Source of the DNA: Roseburia sp. CAG:303
GTDB lineage: Bacteria > Bacillota > Clostridia > Lachnospirales > Lachnospiraceae
DNA length: 6,094 nucleotides
NCBI GenBank assembly: GCA_000437755.1
Contig: FR900135.1
Coordinates: 1-6,094, forward strand
Direction: 5' to 3'
The position numbers were made by a program, and so were the translations under genes. The notes beneath the pieces were generated by a model. That model saw only the letters and a program-made list of their open reading frames with translations, did no database searches and was not told the DNA's origin. How positions within the stretch are numbered: position 1 is the first letter of the stretch; each line of letters begins with the position of its first letter. Shown here in pieces: positions 1 through 5,464 of the stretch.

Positions 1-1772
1 CACATATTATTGTACTTGTTGGAAAACAGAAAGTATATGAAGGTGATCTTAAGAATATGTCACTTTCTGATATGGATACATTCTATAATAATGATACCGG
101 CTTAAATAATAATAAGTTGTATTATGGTTTTGATAGCATTGCAAATGTAAAAACAAAGATTCTGGCAGGAACAGTACTTCCGGCAGATATTGTAGAAGGC
201 AATGTAGTACGGAAGACAGACGAAATAACCGGAGATTATAAGATTGGCGGATTCTTTACTGAAAAAACAGATGCCGTAGAATTAAAATCTGGTGATACTT
301 ACACCTTTACCTTCCATAATAAATCAACCGGAAGCAATAACTGGGAAAATTATGTTATGGCTGTTATCGGAGAAATCGGATATGATTATGTGGATAGTTC
401 AGATGAAGTATTAATTGTCCGTGCAGATGCATGGGGCTGGGGCGGAGGAAAGTCCGACTTTATGGCACCTGATTTCAACACAGAAAATAGTCTGGTATTT
501 ACCAGCAATATTGATGACTGGAATGCATGGAATGAACTTATGGCATCCGGAGCTGATTGCAAAGTGACTCTCTCAAGAAACGGAGATGCTTTGGTATACA
601 CGGCAGTTATGGGTTCTTATGAAGTAAAATGTACGGCGGTTTCCGGTTATTCACTTCCGGAAAGCTGTTATGTATTCTTTACCGGAGAAAACTGTGAATT
701 AACAGGATTTAAGACAGAAAAAGAAAAACAGCCGGAAGAAACTACCACAGAAGAAACTACAAGTAAAGAAGAAGTAACCAGTACAGAAGAGGAAACCACA
801 ACCAAAAAGGTAGAGGAAACCACTACGAAGAAGGAAGAGGCAACCAGCAAGGAAGATGAAACTTCAACAAAGAAAGTGGAAGAAGAATCAACCTCGAAGA
901 AAGAGGATAAGGTAAATAAGAGTGAGCCGGTTAAGGTAAGCGACAGCAAGATCGTAGATTCCGAAAAAGTTCTGACAACTGCTGTGGACAAGATGAAATC
1001 AACTATTCTTAAGACCATAGAGGTTGTATCAGATAAGGCACAGACTCTGACAAAAGAAGTATTTGATACGATCCAGAAGGAAGGAAAGAATCTTACGGTT
1101 GGTGTTACAGATGAAGATAATAAACTTCAGTATTCCTGGACCTTCTCAAACAGAACATTAGCAGATACGGATATGAATATCGATCTGGGAATTAAGTTTG
1201 ATACAGAGAAAAAGGAAGAGATCAAAAAACTGACTGGCAGGGAAGATGCCATGTATCTCTCATTTGCACATCACGGAGAACTTCCTGGACCTGCAACGAT
1301 TAAATCCTATGTGGGAGATAATTACCAGAATGGTGAAAAGATTTATCTGTATTACTTTGATGAGGAACAGAATAAGATTCTCATGATCGGCAATACTGCA
1401 TTAGAAGTAAAGGATGGCTATGTAGAATATACCATTACACATTGTTCCACTTACTTCTTTATGGAAGAAAAACTTGACGGAGTAGAAAAAGATGCAAGAT
1501 CTTTAGACGATGCAAGTTTATCCGTAACAGATGAAAAAGCAGTTCTGACGATAAATGGTACAAAAGTTCCAACAAATGAAAGCACAGCAGTAACAGAAAC
1601 AACAAACACAACGAAAGCAGATAATACAACAGCAACAACAAAACAGAAGGCAGCAGATATCCCGGCAACCGGTGATACAGCAGATTCTGTAAGATATCTT
1701 GTTATGATGTTTGCATTCGCAGTGATTACAGTGCTGACAGGAAATGCAGTAAAGAGAAACAAAAATAAATAG
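1..1772 (+). CDS. Sortase-anchored multidomain surface protein, 5' end outside window
   Basis: The frame is open from the first full codon (base 3) to the TAG at 1770-1772, giving 589 visible residues. I treat it as 5'-truncated: the first in-window ATG (57) would give a protein without a signal peptide, which does not fit a wall-anchored protein. Numbering from that Met, the order is: the tail of a LamG-like fold up to about residue 45 (ends in a strand pattern and VLPADI, like the LSAAEI that often follows LamG); a Trp/Gly-rich beta domain at about 56-219 with NNWENYV and RADAWGWG; a Thr/Lys/Glu linker at 226-290; a second beta-rich domain at about 297-475 with SFAHHGELPGPA and ITHCSTYFF; a Thr/Asn linker at 506-530; and a sorting signal from 535. 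No catalytic motif is visible. It is probably the binding and anchoring end of a carbohydrate-active or adhesive surface protein (inference). A strong terminator follows, so it ends its own transcript. Confidence 0.8.
   Translation, partial: HIIVLVGKQKVYEGDLKNMSLSDMDTFYNNDTGLNNNKLYYGFDSIANVKTKILAGTVLPADIVEGNVVRKTDEITGDYKIGGFFTEKTDAVELKSGDTYTFTFHNKSTGSNNWENYVMAVIGEIGYDYVDSSDEVLIVRADAWGWGGGKSDFMAPDFNTENSLVFTSNIDDWNAWNELMASGADCKVTLSRNGDALVYTAVMGSYEVKCTAVSGYSLPESCYVFFTGENCELTGFKTEKEKQPEETTTEETTSKEEVTSTEEETTTKKVEETTTKKEEATSKEDETSTKKVEEESTSKKEDKVNKSEPVKVSDSKIVDSEKVLTTAVDKMKSTILKTIEVVSDKAQTLTKEVFDTIQKEGKNLTVGVTDEDNKLQYSWTFSNRTLADTDMNIDLGIKFDTEKKEEIKKLTGREDAMYLSFAHHGELPGPATIKSYVGDNYQNGEKIYLYYFDEEQNKILMIGNTALEVKDGYVEYTITHCSTYFFMEEKLDGVEKDARSLDDASLSVTDEKAVLTINGTKVPTNESTAVTETTNTTKADNTTATTKQKAADIPATGDTADSVRYLVMMFAFAVITVLTGNAVKRNKNK
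756..881 (+). repeat. Degenerate 7-residue tandem repeat in the surface-protein linker
   Basis: Residues 234-275 (counted from the Met at base 57) fall into six consecutive 7-residue units: TTSKEEV, TSTEEET, TTKKVEE, TTTKKEE, ATSKEDE and TSTKKVE. Each has Thr/Ser first, then Lys, then acidic residues. The 21-base units have diverged at the DNA level, so this is not a fresh expansion. Similar but less regular Thr/Lys/Glu sequence continues to about base 917. It is most likely a flexible, highly charged spacer between two folded domains, possibly glycosylated on Thr (inference). Confidence 0.7.
1659..1769 (+). other. Cell-wall sorting signal (IPATGD, membrane helix, basic tail)
   Basis: The last 37 residues form a standard sortase substrate signal. 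They start with IPATGD (1659-1676), a variant of LPxTG with Ile in the first place. A short polar stretch follows, then a hydrophobic helix of about 18-20 residues beginning at YLVMMFAF, and the basic tail KRNKNK. Sortase would cut between Thr and Gly and join the Thr to the peptidoglycan precursor. No sortase gene is in the window, so the enzyme must be encoded elsewhere. The [LIV]PxTGD form is common in gut Clostridia (family knowledge). Confidence 0.85.
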
Positions 1773-1784
1773 GCAAAATGTATG

Positions 1785-1826
1785 ACAGGGTCTGTCGCAT
1801 AGCAATATGTGGCAGGCTCTGTTTTT
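1785..1826 (+). terminator. Strong Rho-independent terminator after the surface-protein gene
   Basis: The arms 1785-1801 and 1806-1822 pair along all 17 positions, 13 as Watson-Crick pairs and 4 as G-U wobbles. They close a GCAA tetraloop (1802-1805) of the stable GNRA class. A run of five T (1822-1826) follows, its first base being the last of the stem. It starts 12 bases after the stop codon. On the opposite strand the four wobbles become A-C mismatches and there is no matching long T run, so it should act on + strand transcripts only. It separates the surface-protein transcript from the shikimate-kinase-family gene. Confidence 0.93.
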
Positions 1827-1849
1827 GCGGAATGATTGTAACAAAAAGA

Positions 1850-1880
1850 TTGACAAAAAAGAAAGAAATATGAGTATATT
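1850..1880 (+). promoter_or_regulatory. Possible alternative promoter with consensus -35
   Basis: A perfect TTGACA sits at 1850-1855, and TATATT at 1875-1880 is the best -10 candidate. The 19-base spacer is longer than the usual 16-18, which makes this weaker than the downstream candidate despite its perfect -35. It lies just after the upstream terminator, where a promoter for the next gene is expected. It could be a second start site for the same transcript. Confidence 0.3.
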
Positions 1881-1882
1881 GC

Positions 1883-1911
1883 TTGATTTCGAGGGGATAG
1901 TTTGTTATAGT
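1883..1911 (+). promoter_or_regulatory. Likely promoter of the shikimate-kinase-family gene
   Basis: TTGATT (1883-1888) and TATAGT (1906-1911) are separated by exactly 17 bases, the ideal spacing for the housekeeping sigma factor. The -10 is preceded by TG at 1903-1904 with one base between, giving an extended -10 (TGTTATAGT). Transcription would begin near 1917-1919, leaving a 5' leader of about 50 bases before the start codon at 1969. I saw no operator palindrome or riboswitch in that leader. Confidence 0.6.
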
Positions 1912-1968
1912 AGATGTGATTGTTTGTGAAGAACTTGGATATTTCATAAGAAAGAAAGGATAAAATAT

Positions 1969-2478
1969 ATGAATCAGGACAACATTATTTTAATTGGTAT
2001 GCCGGGATCTGGAAAAAGTACGGCAGGTGTGGTACTGGCAAAGTTTCTTGGATATGATTTTGTAGATACGGATCTTGTAATTCAGGAAAAAACAGGAAAA
2101 CTTCTGCATGAACTGATTACGGAATACGGACTGGATGGGTTTAAGAAGATTGAAGAAGACATCAATGCAGGGATTTCCTGTCAGAGATCCGTAATTGCTC
2201 CGGGTGGAAGTGTCGTTTATGGGGAAAAAGCCATGAAGCATTTTAAAGAAATTGGAAAAGTTGTCTATTTGAAGATAAGCTATGAGGAACTGGAAGGAAG
2301 ACTGGGAAATCTGCAAAGCCGTGGAGTAGCATTGAAAGAGGGACAGACCCTGCTTGATTTGTACCATGAGCGGGTTCCGTATTATGAAAAATATGCCGAT
2401 ATTACAATAGAGGAACAGGGACTCGGCGTCGAAGAAACGATTAACCGGATTGCAAAAGAACTGGGTCTGAATTCTTAG
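1969..2478 (+). CDS. aroK: Shikimate kinase family protein (atypical substrate site)
   Basis: This 169-residue protein matches the normal length of shikimate kinase, which phosphorylates shikimate at the 3-hydroxyl with ATP in the cytosol, in the pathway to chorismate. The ATG has a good AAAGGA site 8 bases upstream (1955-1960). Visible motifs are Walker A GMPGSGKS (10-17), the DTD pair (33-35), an Arg at 118 where the lid Arg is expected, and ERVPYYEKYADI with Arg 135 in the nucleoside-kinase-like C-terminus. Key substrate positions differ from the textbook enzyme: FR is FK (Lys 59), the GGG loop is GGS (79-81), and the lid RP motif is RG (118-119). Similar variants occur in Clostridia under the same name (recalled, not searched). 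No other shikimate-pathway gene is nearby. The fold and ATP use are secure; the substrate is probable only. Confidence 0.8.
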   Translation: MNQDNIILIGMPGSGKSTAGVVLAKFLGYDFVDTDLVIQEKTGKLLHELITEYGLDGFKKIEEDINAGISCQRSVIAPGGSVVYGEKAMKHFKEIGKVVYLKISYEELEGRLGNLQSRGVALKEGQTLLDLYHERVPYYEKYADITIEEQGLGVEETINRIAKELGLNS

Positions 2479-2519
2479 TAATGGTTTGATTTACATATAT
2501 AATAAAGATAAATTATAAA
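2475..2519 (+). promoter_or_regulatory. Weak promoter candidate upstream of prmA
   Basis: The 82-base gap before prmA is very AT-rich. It contains a perfect TATAAT at 2498-2503, but the element 17 bases upstream is only TTAGTA (2475-2480, overlapping the preceding stop codon). An alternative pair is TTGATT (2486-2491) with TAAATT (2509-2514), also at 17 bases. No hairpin with a T run is present, so readthrough from the upstream gene is possible. The prmA operon may therefore have its own promoter, be read through from upstream, or both. Confidence 0.3.
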
Positions 2520-2560
2520 TTTGCAGTTAAGCATGATACAAAAAGAAAGTGAGAAGTAGA

Positions 2561-3523
2561 ATGAAGTGGAATAAATTTACTTTAAAAACAACAACACAGG
2601 CAACGGATCTGGTAAGTGGAGTATTGATTGAAAATGGAATAGACGGAGTGGAGATTCAGGATAATATTCCGCTTTCCGAAGAAGATAAAAAGAAGATGTT
2701 TATAGATTTCCTGCCGGAGCTTCCAAAGGATGAAGGAGTGGCATATCTGAGCTTCTATATGGAAGAATTAAGTCCGGAAGAAGAGAAGGAAAAGATGGAT
2801 GCCGTCATGGCTGGAATTGAAGATCTCAAAGATTTTGTAGATGTCGGGGAATGTACGATTGTGAAAGGAGAAACACAGGATACGGACTGGATGAATAACT
2901 GGAAACAGTTCTTTCATTCCTTTGAAGTAGATGGTATTGTGATTAAGCCGACCTGGGAAGAGAATAAGCCGGAATATGATGGTAAAATGGTAATCCAGAT
3001 CGATCCGGGCATTGCTTTTGGAACGGGGCTGCATGAAACAACACAGCTTTGTATGAAACAGCTTCATAAATATGTCAAAGAGGATACCAGAATCCTTGAT
3101 ATTGGCTGTGGAAGCGGTATTTTATCCATTATTGCACTGAAACTCGGTGCGGATTCGGCAGTCGGCATAGATGTGGACGAGCATGCAATTACTGCTACCT
3201 ATGAAAATCTTGAGGTAAATAATATTGCACAGGACAGATGTAAAGTAATTGCCGGAAATATTTTAGAAGATTCCTCTATTTCAGATGAAATCGGTTATGA
3301 ATGTTACGATATTGTTGCAGCAAATATCCTTGCCGATGTGTTAGAGCCGCTGACACCGATTGTTCCAAAACATTTGAAAAAGGGCGGAGTCTATATTACC
3401 TCCGGAATTATTGACAGCAAGGAAGAAGAAGTAACAAAGGTAATACAGGCACAGCCGGAACTGGAGATTGTAGAAGTAATCAGAAAGAATGACTGGGTAT
3501 CCATTACTGCAGTGAGAAAGTAG
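2561..3523 (+). CDS. prmA: Ribosomal protein L11 methyltransferase PrmA
   Basis: PrmA uses S-adenosylmethionine to methylate amino groups of ribosomal protein L11. I chose ATG 2561 (320 residues, starting MKWNKFTLKT) because family members typically begin MKW near here. An in-frame GTG at 2549 would add only MRSR. The ribosome site is weak (GTGA-type at 2549-2553, 7 bases before the ATG). The N-terminal L11-recognition domain covers about 1-100, followed by a linker with DWMNNWKQFF (109-118). The class I methyltransferase domain shows DPGIAFGTGLHETT (148-161), the SAM-binding DIGCGSG (180-186), an acidic residue in GIDVD (Asp 204), and NILADVL (255-261). The C-terminus ends with the family's NDWVSI strand. 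It lies 6 bases before rsmE, a pairing common in Firmicutes, where dnaJ often precedes it; here dnaJ does not. Confidence 0.96.
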   Translation: MKWNKFTLKTTTQATDLVSGVLIENGIDGVEIQDNIPLSEEDKKKMFIDFLPELPKDEGVAYLSFYMEELSPEEEKEKMDAVMAGIEDLKDFVDVGECTIVKGETQDTDWMNNWKQFFHSFEVDGIVIKPTWEENKPEYDGKMVIQIDPGIAFGTGLHETTQLCMKQLHKYVKEDTRILDIGCGSGILSIIALKLGADSAVGIDVDEHAITATYENLEVNNIAQDRCKVIAGNILEDSSISDEIGYECYDIVAANILADVLEPLTPIVPKHLKKGGVYITSGIIDSKEEEVTKVIQAQPELEIVEVIRKNDWVSITAVRK

Positions 3524-3529
3524 GCGGAC

Positions 3530-4264
3530 ATGCATCATTTTTTTACAACTCCGGAAGAAATCGGGGAAGAATATATCAGAATAACAGGACCTGACGTAAA
3601 TCATATCCGCAATGTGCTGCGGATGAAGCTGGGAGAAACCATGCTGATCAGCGATGGGCAGGGAAAAGATTACTGCTGTGAACTGGCAGAACTTGGTGAA
3701 AGTGAGGTTCTTGCTAAAATCACGGATGCGGAATACGAGGGCACAGAGCCGGTATGTGAATTTTATTTATTTCAGGGACTTCCGAAGTCAGATAAGATGG
3801 AACTGATTGTCCAGAAAGCGGTGGAACTGGGGGTTAAAGAGATTATACCGGTTGCAACAAAGAGAGCCGTTGTAAAACTGGATGAGAAAAAGGCACAGAA
3901 AAAGCAGGAACGCTGGCAGGCAATCGCCGAGAGTGCAGCGAAACAGTCCAGAAGAGGTATTATACCGAAAGTATCAAAGGTTATGGGTTTCAAAGAAGCA
4001 CTGGCATATGCAGAAAGTCTGGATAAAAATATCATTCCATATGAGAATTATAAAGACATGGAAGAAACCAGAAAAGTATTGGATGAGATTCAGGAAAATA
4101 TGAAAGTCGGTATTTTCATCGGACCAGAGGGCGGATTTGATGAAACAGAAGTGGAACAGGCGTTTGAATACGGAGTCCGTCCGATTTCGCTGGGAAGAAG
4201 GATTCTGCGTACAGAAACCGCAGGCATGGCAATTCTTGCTATTTTAATGTTCCGGATGGAATAA
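3530..4264 (+). CDS. rsmE: 16S rRNA (uracil-1498-N3) methyltransferase RsmE
   Basis: RsmE is a SPOUT-class methyltransferase that makes m3U1498 in 16S rRNA at the decoding region of the 30S subunit, using S-adenosylmethionine. The product is 244 residues, normal for the family, and starts MHHFFTTPEE, close to the usual MxRFF opening. The PUA-like RNA-binding N-domain contains DVNHIRNVLRMKLGE (22-36). The SPOUT domain shows LPKSDKMELIVQKAVELGV (84-102), the Arg-rich AKQSRR (137-142), the SAM-site IGPEGGFD (197-204), and LGRRILRTETA (221-231) of the knotted C-terminus. All expected motifs are intact. It begins 6 bases after the prmA stop; the AGGCGG at 3522-3527 is too close to the ATG for an ideal ribosome site, which suggests coupling to prmA translation. 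Confidence 0.96.
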   Translation: MHHFFTTPEEIGEEYIRITGPDVNHIRNVLRMKLGETMLISDGQGKDYCCELAELGESEVLAKITDAEYEGTEPVCEFYLFQGLPKSDKMELIVQKAVELGVKEIIPVATKRAVVKLDEKKAQKKQERWQAIAESAAKQSRRGIIPKVSKVMGFKEALAYAESLDKNIIPYENYKDMEETRKVLDEIQENMKVGIFIGPEGGFDETEVEQAFEYGVRPISLGRRILRTETAGMAILAILMFRME

Positions 4265-4277
4265 CTAAAATTGGAAA

Positions 4278-4283
4278 TTGGAG
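4278..4283 (+). promoter_or_regulatory. Ribosome binding site that fixes the desulfurase start
   Basis: TTGGAG, with core GGAG at 4280-4283, lies 6 bases before ATG 4290. The longer reading frame would begin at the TTG at 4278, which is part of this same site and has no good site of its own upstream. The sequence therefore favours ATG 4290. Confidence 0.75.
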
Positions 4284-4289
4284 AATAAA

Positions 4290-5447
4290 ATGGAAGCATA
4301 TTTGGATAATTCCGCAACAACCCCGGTATCTCAGGGGGTAAAGGAAATTGTAATAAAGACAATGATGGAGGATTATGGAAATCCTTCTTCCATGCATATG
4401 AAAGGTGTGGAGGCTGAACGTTATCTGCGTCAGGCAAAGGAAATTCTGGCGAAAATACTGAAAGTAAATGAAAAAGAGATTATATTTACTTCCGGAGGAA
4501 CAGAGTCTAATAATCTTGCACTGATCGGCATTGCAAATGCAAATCACAGGGCAGGAAAGCATATTATCACAACATCGGTGGAGCATGCTTCGGTTTTAAA
4601 TACAGTAAAATATCTGGAAGAGCAGGGATTTGAAGTAACCTGGCTTCCAGTGGATGAGCATGGACATATCCGCCTGGAGGATTTAGAGGCGGCATTAAGA
4701 GAAGATACAATTCTGGTATCCATGATGTATGTGAATAATGAGATTGGTGCATTAGAGCCGGTCGAAGAGGCAGCAAAGCTGATCCATCAGAAAAATCCGA
4801 AAACCATTTTTCATGTGGATGCCATACAGGCATTTGGAAAATACAGAATTTATCCGAAGCGACAGGGAATTGATGCCCTGAGTGTAAGTGGACATAAAAT
4901 ACACGGACCGAAAGGAACGGGATTTTTATATGTGTCAGAGAAAGTAAAGATCAAGCCGATTATTTTTGGTGGCGGACAGCAGAAGGGAATGCGATCCGGA
5001 ACGGATAATGTGCCGGGAATTGCAGGAATTGCAGAAGCGGCAAAAGAAGCTTATGAGAATTTCGATGAAAAAACGGAACGGATGTATGAACTTAAGGATT
5101 ACCTTATTGAAAAGCTTTCTGCCATAGATGGCGTGAAGATAAACAGTAAAAAAGGAAGGGCAGGTGCGCCGCACATCGTGAATGTCAGCTTTGTCGGTGT
5201 CAGAAGTGAAGTTATGCTGCATGAACTCGAAAGTCATCAGGTATATGTTTCCGCAGGATCGGCATGTTCATCCAATCATCCGCATATCAGTGAAACACTT
5301 GCCGGAATCGGACTGAGTGCAGAAGAGATTGATTCGGCGATCCGGTTCAGCTTCAGTGATCTGACCACAAAGGAAGAGCTGGACTATGCGGCTGACATTA
5401 TCGCAGACAGAATACAGACGTTGAGAAAATTTACAAGAAGAAAGTAA
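4290..5447 (+). CDS. nifS: Cysteine desulfurase, NifS/IscS type, partner of ThiI
   Basis: This PLP enzyme converts L-cysteine to L-alanine and holds the sulfur as a persulfide on an active-site Cys for transfer to acceptor proteins. The start at ATG 4290 gives 385 residues, beginning MEAYLDNSATTPV as the family does. Visible features are GGTESNN (69-75, cofactor phosphate), the His of VEHAS (99) that stacks on PLP, NNEIG (149-153), the Asp of HVDAIQ (177), the PLP-binding Lys in SGHKIHG (203), and the catalytic Cys in GSACSS (326). The loop around that Cys is of the flexible class I (NifS/IscS) kind rather than SufS. It lies 25 bases after rsmE and 17 before thiI. In Bacillus subtilis, NifZ beside ThiI feeds sulfur to tRNA s4U, and the same job is inferred here. 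No iscU or other Fe-S assembly gene adjoins, which argues against a main Fe-S role. Confidence 0.93.
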   Translation: MEAYLDNSATTPVSQGVKEIVIKTMMEDYGNPSSMHMKGVEAERYLRQAKEILAKILKVNEKEIIFTSGGTESNNLALIGIANANHRAGKHIITTSVEHASVLNTVKYLEEQGFEVTWLPVDEHGHIRLEDLEAALREDTILVSMMYVNNEIGALEPVEEAAKLIHQKNPKTIFHVDAIQAFGKYRIYPKRQGIDALSVSGHKIHGPKGTGFLYVSEKVKIKPIIFGGGQQKGMRSGTDNVPGIAGIAEAAKEAYENFDEKTERMYELKDYLIEKLSAIDGVKINSKKGRAGAPHIVNVSFVGVRSEVMLHELESHQVYVSAGSACSSNHPHISETLAGIGLSAEEIDSAIRFSFSDLTTKEELDYAADIIADRIQTLRKFTRRK

Positions 5448-5464
5448 AAAGTAAAGAGGTAAAT

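Noticed and set aside
668..1018. Long minus-strand open frame rich in Ser/Val across the linker region
   Set aside because: It is the antisense of the Thr/Lys/Glu repeat, whose codons rarely give stops on the other strand. It is low-complexity with no family features.
57..1772. Complete surface-protein gene starting at ATG 57, with an AGGTGATC site at 41-48
   Set aside because: The upstream site is a fair match to a ribosome site, but the frame stays open to the left edge, the upstream residues read as protein, and a start here would give a wall-anchored protein with no signal peptide.
1451..1947. Several overlapping minus-strand frames over the 3' end of the surface gene and the terminator
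   Set aside because: Low-complexity hydrophobic or Cys-rich translations, antisense to a well-supported gene; two of them cross its stop codon, and one also runs through the terminator hairpin.
2510..2522. Small palindrome AAATT-ATA-AATTT before prmA
   Set aside because: It is five base pairs of A/T only in an AT-rich gap; this is expected by chance and too weak for a terminator or a clear operator.
2549..3523. prmA start at GTG 2549
   Set aside because: It adds only four residues before the family-typical MKW start, and the GTG overlaps the likely ribosome site of ATG 2561.
3882..4103. Second plus-strand frame of 73 residues inside rsmE
   Set aside because: It is an out-of-frame shadow within an intact RsmE coding region, rich in Lys/Arg/Trp with no recognisable motif.
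4567..4833. Minus-strand frames inside the desulfurase and rsmE genes (also 3772-4035, 4090-4586, 4935-5237 and 5663-5908)
   Set aside because: All are antisense to strong, motif-complete genes and lack ribosome sites or family resemblance.
4278..5447. Cysteine desulfurase start at TTG 4278
   Set aside because: The TTG is part of the TTGGAG ribosome site for ATG 4290, and the family normally begins within a few residues of YLDNSATT.
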